DNA from: Viscum album | Taxonomy: Eukaryota; Streptophyta; Magnoliopsida; Santalales; Viscaceae | Direction of reading: 5' to 3' | DNA: 64,000 nucleotides | Assembly (NCBI GenBank): GCA_963277665.1 | Contig: OY728119.1 | Span: 312,934,206-312,998,205, forward strand | Shown here: one piece after another, positions 24,015-35,792 of the stretch | How the letters are laid out: the number at the start of each line of letters is the position of its first letter | Numbering within the stretch: the stretch's first letter is position 1 | Position numbers and translations under genes: made by a program | The notes under the pieces: model-generated | Database searches by the model: none | What the model saw: only the letters and a program-made list of their open reading frames with translations | What the model was told of the DNA's origin: nothing

Positions 24015-24554
24015 ATTTGTCACGACCGGTCCTCGGGGCCCGTGTCGTGACTACCCCAAGCCCGCCTTCCATGGGCCAGGGGCTGGCGACTAGCACCAAG
24101 GGGTAAATCCTGGTAAAAAGGGAAGGAATTGCCTTTGTAAAGTAAACAATCACCACAGAGTAAGTAAGCGGAAAAGTAAACACTATGTAAAAACAGAGTA
24201 CAACTGAAAGTGCGGAAAAGTAAATGGGCCAGTATACAAACCCAAACTGAAATTAAAGTACAACTCGAAAGGGAAAACAACAACTGTAAAGTAAAAGCCG
24301 CTACACCGAGCTGTCCACTGGAAATCCCACCTGAAGGGTGGGTACAGATAGCTCCACTGCTCCTCGGGTCCCGCCGTCCTCTCCGAGCACGTCCCGCCCA
24401 GTGGTCCACCTCCAGGTACCGTCCTGCTCTGCGAGCCTCAACCACGATCAACATTGTCCGTCGTCTGCAACCAACACAACGTAGTGCGGGCATAACCCGT
24501 GCAGGGGTGAGTATAATTTACTCAGTAGGGACCCCGAAACCCCCGAAGGTATCC

Positions 24555-25052
24555 CGAAATCCACAAAGGATAAACCACAAAAGAAAGATACAATCATGAA
24601 GTAACAACCGACACTTCTTAGGTATATGCCCATACATATACCTAAGTCATCAATTCCAATACGCTCCAACCGTCGAGCCCAAGTACAACTCAGTCCACAC
24701 AGGAAAGTATACATATTCCACACAGGAAAGAAAAACGTAATCCACACAGGATATGACAACACAATCCACACAGGAAGGTAAACAGGATTCAGCTCACACA
24801 GGAATACTTCTTCGAAAGATGATAGAGATGATCACTGATCCATCTAATTCTACGGACCCACAAAGGATCGATAGGTACTAACCCCCGCAAAGACCCACAC
24901 AGGATCAGACCCAGATAGGATCTGTAGGCGCTGGTTCACACAGGACTGCTGAGTGCTGACCCACACAGGATCGGACCCACACAGGATCGGTAGCACTGAT
25001 CCACACAGGATCACTGAGTGCTATAGTCGTCGTCGTCGAATCCACTGAGGAT
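24555..25052. repeat. Irregular array of CCACACAGGA decamers in LTR B
   Basis: The word (C)CACACAGGA or a close variant occurs about 13 times, clustered at 24690-25050, often continuing with TCGGAC or TCACTGA. Examples lie near 24697, 24720, 24742, 24766, 24960, 24975 and 25000. Spacing varies from about 15 to 60 bp, so it is not a simple tandem repeat. In the transcribed orientation the word is TCCTGTGTGG. Confidence 0.8.
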
Positions 25053-25204
25053 CTCTGCACAGTCGTCGTCGCAGTCACAGTAGCAGTCACAGCCAGCTCT
25101 AGGGTTCCCGCACACAGCAAGGTCGTTCGGTAGGGTCCGCTCCACGAGCCGAGAGGCTGATACATCAACTGTCACAAAGTCCAGAGTTGATGTTTCCAAA
25201 AGCT

Positions 25205-25630
25205 CCGTATCGTCAACAGGAACTCAACGCAATAGACGGCGCGTCAATCGGACGCCCGGTCTGAGAGTTATTGGCTTTTCCGTTCCAGGGGCCCGGTTGG
25301 TTTTTAAAGCAAAACCAACCCGACCGTACTCCACCTGCGTCCAAACCTCGGGCAGAGTATTCCAAAAGATCCGTCTCACTAAGAGGAACTCAACAAAGCT
25401 GACGACACGTCAATCGGACTTCCGTAGCTCAAGATATGAGTGTTTCCGCTCCAAGGGCCCGGTTGGTTTCGTGTACGAACCAACCCGGCCGAACTCAAAG
25501 TATTCTGAAACCTTTAGTGCGATATACCAAAACGACCGTCTCGATCCAAGGATCGCATTTCCGTTGACAGCACATCGTTTGGAGGTCCGTAGCCCGAGTT
25601 ATGGGCATTTGAACCTAAGCCGTTCGGTAT
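25205..25630. repeat. Three diverged 165-bp tandem repeats with hairpins in LTR B
   Basis: GTCAATCGGA recurs at 25243 and 25409 (period 166), and GACGACACG at 25401 matches GACAGCACA at 25566 (period 165). Each of the first two units includes an inverted repeat, GGTTGGTTT...AACCAACC, at about 25292-25323 and 25458-25489. Confidence 0.7.
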
Positions 25631-25817
25631 TGGGGGTTTCGGGCCCAGGCCGACCCGGCCCGAGACCCCCCCGGCTGGCCCGAACCGAATCGACCCACCC
25701 CGGACAGGGTTGACCCGGCCCGGCGCGGTCTGACCCGGCCTGGCTGGGCTTGGCCCGACCTGGCAGACCTGCCAGGCACGCCGGTCCGGCTCAAGGCAGC
25801 GCGCTGGGCGAGCTGCC

Positions 25818-25838
25818 AGCTCGGCCTTCGGCCGAGCT
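25818..25838. other. Perfect 9-bp hairpin in LTR B
   Basis: AGCTCGGCC and GGCCGAGCT flank the loop TTC. It lies in the GC-rich block of the LTR. It would form a very stable stem in RNA, but no T-run follows, so I do not call a terminator. Confidence 0.6.
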
Positions 25839-27415
25839 GATTGAGAAACGGGGGACGCCTGCACCCCTTTTGTGAAACCGCGGCCACCATCAATATGGGG
25901 GGCCGTTTTTATGTTGGATAGGGAAATTTAATTCCCCCGGCTTTCCCACTTCCGGTCAGCCCGACCTGGCCGGCCGGTTCCTTCTCAACGGGACCGGCCA
26001 AGGCCGGTCCCCTTCCGGCTTCCGACACCGGCAACCGGGCTGGCTACCGGTCAACTTCTACTACCGCGGCCCGGAACCGGCCGTGACCTTTTCCGTCCGG
26101 TGCGGTGCGAAGGCACCACGCCCCTCCGCCGTGGCCCCGCTCCGGTCGCGGCGTCCTCGGTTTCCTGCGACGCGGCGCGACGATGTCGCATCCATGAAAT
26201 TTCTTTCCATGGCGCGGCGCGACGGCGTCGCGCGTATCTTCCGCAATATACTGTGTGGTGCGACGGTACCATGTTTACTCATACCAACCTCAAGAAACCA
26301 TCACGAAAAAAGGATGAGGGTCGGCCGTGTTTGTGCGGTCCGACCCCCTCGCGTTATTCGATAACAAAAAGGGTTTTAATCCACGATCATCACCAAGTTG
26401 GTATTCACGAACAATTAAATAAATAAAACCCCTACCTCGGTTTCAAGATCGGAGCACGCCAACAAGCCGCGAAAGACAAGCGTCGCAGAGGTCGGGCGTC
26501 GCGGTAATCATACGTCGATTCCGTTGACGTCGAGGTGCGTCCGAAGAGGTACGTCACTGGTGAAGCTTCGTAAGATGACGAAGAAAGTCCGATGAGGAAG
26601 CGGTGTCTCCTTTCGTTGACACGGGAAGGAGATCGAAAGAAGCGGCGTCGTCGATCTTCAGAAACACACCAGCTGCGAAGAAGAGAAGAGACTGCACGTC
26701 TTTCTCTTCTTATGGTGACTACGTTCTTCTTCGGAGCCTAAGTGTTCTTCGTGTTCTTCGTCGTGGTTGAAGAAGATGAAGAATGCTTCCCAAATTCTCC
26801 CAATGTGGCAAGAGAAAACTAACCAAAATAAAATAAGCTTAAGCCTTATTTTATTTACACAACTTCACCTCTTTGAATTTCAAAAGTTTGAAAAACAATA
26901 AATCATCTCAATTAAAACTCAAGTTGTCAAAATTAAATTGAGTGGAGTTATTGGGAGTTTAAAGGGGGGTTGAGGAGTTAGGGTTCGTGTGGGCCCCACC
27001 ACAGTTAATCCTCTCAAGGGAGGTTAAGTGGATGTGGGTCCCACCTCTAACTCCCTTTGGGAGGATATAACCAGCATGGATAAAAATAAATTGTGTTTCC
27101 ACAATTTATTTAACTTAATTTTATTTCCCCCAAAACTAACTCTCAACCCGCATAAAATGCAACTTCGGAAAAGGTCTCCTTAAGAGAATATTGGCGCTGC
27201 GAGTTCAACGGTGCCCTCGGAATTCGATTCCTGGCACCGGTTCAAAAGTTAGAAATTCCCGCTCATTCGTTCACTTAACGTACCCGAGCCAAACTTCGGA
27301 AATTGATTCCGGGCACAACGGGCCTCGGAATCAGGTGCCGTCAGAAACCGCGCTCTTGTAAAATTCCAAAGAAAATTAAGAAAAAATTATCCCTTGAATT
27401 TTACGGGTCTTTATA

Positions 27416-29956
27416 GTCAATATAGGAGTATTGGGTAATCTTCTCTTCAGTTATTCAAAACATTCTTCACACTCTTTTTTGCAAAAAAATTTAACCCCTT
27501 TACGTGTTAGCATTGTTAATGGGTTAGCTAACTGGGAAAAATTCTAGATGAGACGTCGATAATAACCTGCTAATCCAATAAAACTACGTACCTCTGTTAT
27601 ACTCGTAGGTGCTGGGAATTCTTGGATTTCCTTGTTCTTAGAAGGATTAACAGAGATTCCATCTTTAGAGATAATATGGACAAGAAAAGAAATCTCCTAA
27701 AGCCATAATTCACACTTGCTAAACTTCCCATATAATTCATGTCTTCTCAGATTCTTTAGGATAATGCTTAAGTGATTTTCATAGTCTTCATAGTTTTTGG
27801 AGTATAGCAAGATATCATCAATAAATACCACCATGATTTCATTGAGACATTCCTTGAAAACTCTATTCATCAGATCAATGAATATATAGGGTGCATTAGT
27901 CAATCCAAAAGGCATTACTATAAACTCGTAATGCCCATACCTGATTCGAAATGCTGTCTTCAGAATGTCTTCCTTCTTTAAACAAAAATTATGGTATCTA
28001 GATCGAAGGTCAAACATTGAAAAGTATTGATCTCCATGCAGTTGGTCAAATAAATCATCAATATGAGGTAGGGGATACATGTTCTTTATTTTTATAGCAT
28101 TGATCTCCCTATAGTCGATATATAACCTCATAGATCCATCTTTATTTTTAGAAAAATGAACATGGGCTCACCATAGAGAAACACTAGGGAGAATAAATCC
28201 CTTATTACTCAATTCCTCTAGTTGTTTCTTTAGTTTGACTAATTACACAGTGGCCATTCTATAAGGGGTCTTCGATATAGTCCTTGATCCAAGAATTAAA
28301 TCAATGGAAAACTCAACTTCTTGTTCTGGAGGATGTCCAGGTAAATCTTCCGGAAACACATCTACATATTCTATCACAATAGGTACACCCTCTATTTGAA
28401 CATTCCTTTCCTCACCCATAGTCATTTCATTCTCTTCCTAGCCAATAATTGAATTTAGTCGAGCTACTGGGGGTGGATCTAGATAAAAAATAGGTGGTGA
28501 CGATTCTTCTCTAAAGATAAGGTGTTCCTTATCATCATCATCAAAAATTGTAACCTCCTTATTCTTACAATAAATCTTCGCATCATGTTCTGAAAGCCAA
28601 TCTATACGAAGGATTATATCAAACTCAATCATAGGTATGAAGATGAGATCAGCGGATAAAAAACATTTATGTGCCCTAATGGGGACTGATTCACAAAACT
28701 TTGTTGCAATTATACTTCCCGTAAGAGTTTAAACTGACAACTCCCTTATTAAATCAAATTGGAAATATGTAATTTTCTTAGAAAATTGGGATGATATGAA
28801 ACAATGCGATGATCTAGAATCAAATAATGCATTTTCTAAACTTGAGGAAACCATTAAATTACCTACCAGAACGTCTTTCGGAGCATCTACCTCAGCAGTA
28901 GTGATAGCATAAGCTTGGCCTTGTTCCCTTGGCCTTTTCTGAGGTAAGTTCCCCTCACGCTTAGGACATTAATTTTCATAATGTCCCATCTCCATGCAAT
29001 TGTAGCATTGGAAATCGGTAGCTTCCTTATTCCCTTTGCAATCACGAGCTTGGTGGCCTTTTTCACCACACTTGTAACAGACTCCCATTCCTTTTAAGCA
29101 AGTTAATGGGGTGTTTCTTCCCACATTTACTGCAGGATGGATATTCAAATTTTACCTTCTTCCCTTTATTTTCATTCCCAAATTGATCAATATATCCCTT
29201 CTTCTCTTTCTTTTCTTTATAGTCATAAGACTTAGAGAATTCATTTTCGGTCTTGATAGCACATGAGACAATGTCTTCGTACGGCGAGAAGGATTGTGAT
29301 ACTAATGCTCGACGGAGAAATGGTTTTAACCCATCAAAGAAATGATCAATCTTACTTCTTGGGTTACATATATAATATCCAAAATACCTTGATAACCTTG
29401 TAAAGTTAGCGTCATACTTTCCGACATTTTCATCCTCCTTTTGTCTCAGACTCAGAAATTGTCTTTCCATATCTGCTCGATGGTCATGAGGAAAGTATTT
29501 TTCTAAAAACAGATCTTTGAAATCCCTCCATTCCATATTTGATACTTTAACATCTTCCTTCATGTTTTGAATTAATGACCACCATTGATCAGCATCTCTA
29601 GTGAGGCGATAAACTGCCATGACAACTTTTTCCCTTTCACTACTCCCCAAAGCTTGGAATATTTTTTCTAGGGAACTTATCCATTGCTCAGCTACTAAGG
29701 GATTTGTACTCCCAATGAACGTTGGTGGTTATTGTCTCATGAAGCGATCTAAAATTGATCCTCCATGCTGCGGATCAGGGTTCTCCATATGGGAAAGGTT
29801 ATTATTCATAACCTGAGTGAGTTGTCCCAGTATGGTGATTAGCTGATCGGCCCTAGTTGCATCACCAGCTCCACTATAATTATCTTGAGAAGGAGGGAAA
29901 TCCCTACATGGAGTGCGTGCATTGATACAGTTTCCATTTCTTCCACTAGGCGCCAT
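27416..29956 (-). pseudogene. gag-pol: gag-pol of element C, truncated in RNase H
   Basis: ATG 29956 (MAPSGRNGNC) starts gag. A TAA after RFMRQ (29731-29729) interrupts it, and the frame resumes with FIGSTNP and the gag core WWSLIQNM...KYFPHDHR. A one-base frameshift near 29105 precedes a double CCHC zinc knuckle: CYKCGEKGHQARDC, then CYNCMEMGHYEN with a TAA at 28981-28979 just before the last Cys. The protease active site reads DSRSSHCF where the family has D-S/T-G. RT begins near 28420 (DVFPEDLPGHPPE), with IDYREIN near 28125 and catalytic FIDD in [11 protein letters not shown] near 27830. The GYYRR linker is near 27555. At least seven stops are present. The remaining pol is displaced by element B. 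Confidence 0.85.
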
Positions 29957-30440
29957 TTCTAAAAAATGGCATAAACTAGATCAGTTTATGAATCAAAATA
30001 AATAATTCCATACTTATAAAACACTTAACATAAATTGAACTATTTATGGATATAATCCATAAACATAAAAAAATTTTCTTTGTGGAAGTATATACTCATA
30101 AACCCTTCCTAATGATTTGTAAAAAAAATGAGAGTTATCCTAAGAATATCACTCGGGAGTGTCGTAACCAAGAGTGTAGCAAGGCCCATTGTTATGAACC
30201 AGTTCCCGTTCGAGTCTAGCTCAAAGTAGTGTTTTCGGGTTTTACCCCTAGGTACATCTGTGCCAGAGCCACCTCTACCTGGTCATATCCAGAAAGGGAT
30301 GTATTGCTCAAAAAACTCACAAAACCTCTACAATACCACAATTCTAGGAAGTTCTTCTATACTAATCATCAAAGTCCATCTTAAATCTATGTGATCTAAT
30401 TAGAGTTTATCTAAATATATCTTCCATGGTTTGTATTAAA
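29957..30440 (-). other. 5' leader of element C
   Basis: About 480 bp lie between the PBS and gag. The matching leader of element E (58139-58621) shares recognisable words. No coding frame is seen. Confidence 0.55.
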
Positions 30441-30455
30441 CTTCGTCTGATACCA
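30441..30455 (-). other. Primer-binding site of element C (tRNA-Met type)
   Basis: The minus strand reads TGGTATCAGACGAAG two bases after the LTR terminus (GGGGTGATACA). Confidence 0.75.
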
Positions 30456-32076
30456 ACTGTATCACCCCGACCCCAGTTACCTAGAGTCGGTGCAATATTA
30501 CATAACATTGTCATAATCACAAGAAAGATCAAATCTCGAAAGACAGATTAGTTTAGTACCCTTGGAAACACTGGATATATTCATAAAGTTTTACATTACA
30601 TCATAAAAATGAAAACTACAACAATATAGTCTCCATAGTCCCCACTATTATACCCTTATACTATCCCTACAGGTCATTCATAATTTACTTCTTCACATCC
30701 TGGGAAAAATAATACATGGAAAAGGGGTGAGCTCAAATGCCCAGTAAGGATAACAATATAGCGGAAACTTTTATAAGTAAGAATAAACATTTAAGGCAAT
30801 GCATAACTAAAGAAAAAGCCTTTTAAACTTGAACTTAAACATAGTTTGGAAAAAATAAAATGAAATAATTCCATTTACTTATTCACATGGATATTATACT
30901 AGTCGAATAATCATATGCAATATCAATAACCACTTTCATAATGATGGAATGCATAATTCCAGACTATCATAACCACATAGCCAAGGCCTCGTGCCAAGAC
31001 TAAAAATAAGATTTTTCCAAGGCCTTGTTCCAAGACACTAGTTTGTCTCATGAGACCTACCGATGCATCTAGGAGCTGTAGAGGGATCCACCCATCACAT
31101 ATTAATTTCAATGCATTCCCATATGAAAAGGTTTAAACATAACAAAAACATTCGTTTTGAAACTAGGATACGAAATGTAAATACTTCATCCATAAACCAA
31201 AAATGGTATAAAAATAACACATCCACAGTAAAACATATCACAAAACCTTCAATACAATATAATATTTTTGTATCATAATAAATCAACTTCAAATAAGCTT
31301 AAAATCCATCAAAGGATGTTGACATAGATGAAAGAAAAACTCTTTTTATGGGAATATCTCTTTCTATTTTGAAATAATTTAAGAGACATATATCTATAAA
31401 ACAAAACATTTTATTTGAAAATATTCTTATATTCTTGTAGGGGAAGCTTCGACGATTTTATAATGGCGGAAAATAGACACTCCTGCCGTAGAAGTTAAAA
31501 AATCATTCTTACCTTAATTCTGTCGAAAAGGTTAAAAAGGACCTTTTTTGGAAAATGAAAGAAAGATTCCTTTATAAAATAATTTTAAAAAGGGTATAAA
31601 TGAATTTATACCATAGTCTTTAAAATATTAAGAATGATTTGAAATACATTTTTAAGAAACATGGATGTGGATGATAAAGAGGTCCCAGTTGATTATTATG
31701 TATAAACAACCTCAGATAATGAAGAGATTGTGAAATAACCATTACCTTGTACTTTTCCTTGGTTGATGTAGGTTAACCTCCTGTATAATGGTGAAATAAT
31801 TGTTATTAAATTATACAAGAATCATATATATTAATATGATATCATATATTATCTTTTAACAATTCCTTGTTAATAATATTTTAGAATTATTGTCCTTTCG
31901 TGTGTTAACTTACTCATTTTCTTTTATATGTTTTGTTATGTAAGCCATGTTTTTATGGATAGGTTGTATCTTATTCATATATAGAATGATATTAAGTACA
32001 TAAACATTATTATAAATCTTCAAATGAGAATTTGACTTGAATGGATATGATGGAGAATGAATCTCATCGCATTCTT

Positions 32077-32301
32077 GGAGACAGTAGTCCGTACGTACGC
32101 ACGAGTGACAATATCATTTTTTGATATTTAAATAATATATAATTGGATGGTATATAATATATAAAGAATAATGATCATGTTATATTTATTATTTACATGA
32201 ATTAAACATCATTATTATACCCATCTAAATAATAATTTATTGAATAACAATTACACCACGACGTGGAGACGGTAAGCCGTTCGTACGCACGTATGGTGAC
32301 A
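32077..32301. repeat. Paired palindromic motif in LTR C
   Basis: GGAGACAGTAGTCCGTACGT at 32077 and GGAGACGGTAAGCCGTTCGT at 32265 both continue with ACGCAC and then GTGACA. They are two copies of a roughly 36-bp motif about 185 bp apart in otherwise AT-rich DNA. The same pair is conserved in LTR D (40095-40130 and 40291-40323). Confidence 0.75.
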
Positions 32302-32635
32302 TGTCCTTCAAAGGATGGATAGAATACTGAAATATGGTTGTATCATTTTTATAATAACATAAATTTATATATAATATACTTTATTTATTATTTTATAATG
32401 TAAATAACAAAGATAGAAGAAGTGGATGAAGAAAGGAACTTGAAAAGGGGTGGTGAAATCATTACCTCTTCTTCGGCTTCTTCCTTTTGATTTGATCAAA
32501 AGGGCTCCGTAGGTTTACTTTATGATCAAACTATGGCCTCTAGGTTGTATTGAGGTAAGTTGAGAGAGTATTTGGGCACGTTTTCGATGAACCAAAAGGC
32601 TTTGAAGGTGTGAATTAATGAGAAGGGGGAGTGCC

Positions 32636-32643
32636 CTTTTATA
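32636..32643 (-). promoter_or_regulatory. TATA box of LTR C
   Basis: The minus strand reads TATAAAAG in the context CTCTTATAAAAGGGC. The aligned position is TTAGAAAAGG in element D (39751-39760) and TATAAAAG in LTR F (63827-63834). Confidence 0.65.
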
Positions 32644-34219
32644 AGAGGGGTGAGGGGCACCTATGGAAAAACTATAAATATTATTTTATAATAAATTCAT
32701 ATTCGTTTTCTAAAGGATCCAAAGTGAACTATTTAATGGTTAAGGTAAGGATAGGTTGAAAACCTCTCATCCAATATGATTTAGACAGGTTTGGGTCACT
32801 ATATTAACCTTATCTTTAAGTATTAACTCTTAGTTAATTAGTTAAACTTTTACAATGTCTCTGGGTATTTTTATATTATATGGTAAATAAACTTACTATA
32901 TACATCCAAGCGACCCCCAAGTTTTCCATTAATGATACAACTATCATGATATAAGTTTCTTTTCCGATCCTTAGATTTTTAGGAATTTAATATCAATTAA
33001 TAATATAATATATGTATAAAAAATCAATTTTTACACTATTCAATAATTGATTTTTGTAAAAATCATAAAGGAATGATTACTTTGAAAAATGTTAATTAAA
33101 TCATTCCTAACATGTCATATTATCCTATAAAATTGTTGGTATTTATAAAAAGTCTCAAATTACATTTATTTGGGAATTTATAATATCAATTATTCTAATT
33201 TTTCATTAATTAGGTAATTACTGCATCACCATTGTGTCATAAATAAATTAAATTATACAATGTCTAAAAATTATAAATAAAATATCATTATATAGGAAAT
33301 AGTTTTATATTTCTAATTAATATTTATAGTCGAAATTCCAACATATATAACCCTATGTAAATATTTTTTTTCTAGATGATATATGCTTATGTCAATTTTG
33401 TATTTATTTTAACTTAATTAAAATAAAGTATCCCTATCACCTACAAGTGGCTACATGGGGTCCTAAAATCGACCCAAATATGCCCATGGTCGGACATGTA
33501 TCAAACAATAAGGTTAGGACACGTTTTAGGGTAATTTTTTGTTAATATAATATTATTTGTTAACCCTTATTTATCGGATTTACCCTTTAACCATGGTAAA
33601 TAAAATATTTACCGAAGTTATTATTCAAAATGTCTAAAAATAAAAGTTACATATTTAAACAATTTGAACATACTGATTCCAAATATGGAATCCATTTATC
33701 CAAATTCAAAACACAGAAGTGGCAGAAAATAATTTAAAATAAATTCCCATTTTTAAAACAAAAAGCGGGTTTTTAAGAGATAATAACTATCAAAAGATTG
33801 ACAATTGTTTATGTCTGGTTTAATTGTCAAATTATGTACAATGACCAACATTGTATTAAATAGTAAAAATATATTCTAAATATACTTTAAAACCACTCAA
33901 ATTCAAAATTTATCAATATAAATTATTTCGATTAAAAAAGTAGTTTTTAATTAAAATTTAGTAATTTTCAATATTCATCAAAATATAAATGTTATTCAAA
34001 AAGTTCCAAAATTTTACCCTAGGGTAAATTCGATATTCCAAATCCAAAAATGAAGTCCATTTTGAGAGATAAAATTTATAAATTTTTTAAAAAAGTAGGA
34101 ATTACTGTTCATAACGGCCAGTTTGATTGGTTGTGGGGTGATAGAACTCGATGTTGTGTACAGCACACACTGTCACATTATCCAAAAAAAAGCATACCGT
34201 AGAAGCTTGGGGTGTTACA

Positions 34220-35292
34220 TTGATGTTATTTTCGAAAATTTAATATAAGAATTTTTTTTTAACTGATACAACGGATGCAACTATTTTCCACTGTTATAAC
34301 ACCTTCAAATCATCCCTTACAATATTATAATAATATTTTCAAAATAAATGTTTTCTTTTATAATTTTGTGATTTTTAAATGATTTCAAAATAGAAAGAGA
34401 TCTTTCTCTGAAATAGGTTTCATTTCATCTATGTCAACAGCCTTTGATGGATTTTATAATTCCTTTAATTTGAATTATTAAGATACAATCTTCTATATTG
34501 TATTGAAACAATTTTGATATGTTTCATTATGGATGTGTTATTTTTATACCATTCATGGTTTATCATTAAAGTATTAAAATTTTTTATGATAGTTTTAATA
34601 TGAATATTTATGTTATGTTCCAACCTTTTCATATGAGGAATAAATTGGACTTAGTAATAGACAGGTAGATCCCGCTATTGCTCTTCAATGCATCGGTAGG
34701 TCTTATGAGAGAAACTAGTGTATTTTCATAAGGCCTAAAAAAATATTATTTGTAGTCTTGGCATGAGGCCTTGACTATGTGCTTATGATGTCAAGAATTA
34801 TTCATTCCATCATTATTAAATTTTCTATTGATATTACATGTGACAATTTTACTAGTATAATATACATGTTAACAAGTAAATGGAATTATTCGATTTATAT
34901 TTTTCATATTACGATGATGTTTATTTTTTAAAGTCTTATGTTTTATTCTTATACATTTCATTGAATGATTATGCTTATTTATGAATGTTTCTGCTATATT
35001 GTTATCCATTCCCTGCATCTAAGCTCACCCCTTTCATATGTTTTATTTTTTCTAGGATGCGAATAAGTATATTATGATTAGCCTACATGAATAGGTTAAG
35101 GATATGAATGTGTTAAAAAGTGGACATAATGTTGTTTTTTTTTCATTTCATAATGTAGTTTGAAACTTATGTATGTATCTAGTACTTCAATGGCTTTTAA
35201 ACTGATCAGTATTTCAGAATTAATCTCTTCTGATCATGCCAATGTTTTGTAATAATGTTTTGAATCTGGGTAACTAGGGTCAGGGCGTTACA
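34220..35292 (+). repeat. 5' LTR of element D, 3' portion
   Basis: This aligns with the end of the 3' LTR from about 40885 to 41942, sharing for example the GATGCAACTA / GTGCAACTAC block and GGGTAACT near the end. It ends GGGCGTTACA just before the PBS. Its left border is the insertion point of element C; TTGAT at 34220-34224 is the expected target-site duplicate. Confidence 0.8.
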
Positions 35293-35294
35293 GT

Positions 35295-35306
35295 TGGTAT
35301 TAGAGG
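35295..35306 (+). other. Primer-binding site of element D
   Basis: TGGTATTAGAGG follows the LTR end by two bases. It is the Met-type site with one C-to-T change (TATCAG to TATTAG). Confidence 0.7.
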
Positions 35307-35792
35307 AACTTTATTACTATCCTTGGAAACTAGATTTAGAAAATCACTGATTAGAGAAAATTACCCTAATAAAAACTTTGTGAAATAGTATAGAAGAACT
35401 TCCTATAATTTTGGTAATGAGAAGATTTTGTGAGTTTTCCAAGCAATACATGCTTGTCTGGGTTAGATTAGGCAGAGGAAGCACTGACATAGATATAATT
35501 AGGAGTGAAAACTCCGATAAAGAGTTTTAGGCTCAACTTGAGGTATCCTGGTACACGACGACATGCCTTGATGCACTATTGGTTACTAAATTCTTGGGGG
35601 ATATGATAATGATAATTCTCATTTTCCTTACAAACCATTACAAAGGATTTATGAGTAAATACTTTCTCAAAGAAAACATTTTTATGATTATGGATAAAAT
35701 ACATAAAATGTTTAATTTATGTTAATTATTTACAGTTTTGGATTTATACATTGAGATTGATAATATAACCTAGTGTATGCCAGTGTTTAGAT

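Larger units (their letters stand above)
22911..27415 (-). mobile_element. Element B: GC-rich Ty3/gypsy element, 5' part (5' LTR, PBS, gag start)
   Basis: On the minus strand the order is 5' LTR (27415 to 24018), tRNA-Met-type PBS (24014 to 24003), leader, and gag from ATG 23743. Gag is interrupted at 22911 by the Athila array, so the rest of B must lie left of the array. B in turn interrupts the pol gene of element C at 27416. Base composition is strikingly GC-rich compared with its AT-rich surroundings. Confidence 0.8.
24018..27415 (-). repeat. 5' LTR of element B (about 3.4 kb, GC-rich)
   Basis: In plus orientation it begins TGTCACGACCGG next to the PBS. It ends at CGGGTCTTTATA, the reverse complement of TATAAAGACCCG, which is a TG-to-TA version of the TGTAAAGACCCG end seen in element E. 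The right border is fixed by the resumption of element C pol at 27416. It contains a decamer array (24555-25052), three 165-bp repeats (25205-25630), a CpG-rich block (about 25600-26250) and hairpins. ORFs of 60-157 codons here are composition effects. Confidence 0.65.
27416..34219 (-). mobile_element. Element C: Tekay/Del-like chromovirus, 5' part
   Basis: Minus-strand order is 5' LTR (34219 to 30458), PBS (30455 to 30441), leader, gag (from 29956), protease, and RT up to the start of RNase H. There it is broken at 27416 by element B. Lineage is inferred from the long LTR, the Met-type PBS, and RT motifs [13 protein letters not shown] and MPFGLTNAP. The LTR lies in the 5' LTR of element D. 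Confidence 0.85.
30458..34219 (-). repeat. 5' LTR of element C (3.76 kb)
   Basis: In plus orientation it starts TGTATCACCCCGACC next to the PBS and ends GCTTGGGGTGTTACA, so on its own strand it begins TGTAACACCCC. It carries a TATA box (32643-32636 on the minus strand), a splice-donor-like AGAGGTAAT near 32465, paired palindromic motifs (32077-32115, 32264-32301) and a splice-acceptor-like TTTTTCCCAG near 30700. Confidence 0.85.

Noticed and set aside
24690..25052. CRISPR-like array (repeated CCACACAGGA)
   Set aside because: The repeats are only ten bases, spacing is irregular, and the context is a plant LTR.
24020..26426. Several ORFs of 60-157 codons on both strands
   Set aside because: They lie inside the GC-rich LTR of B, where stop codons are rare by composition. 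They have Pro/Arg/Gly-rich content and no domain.
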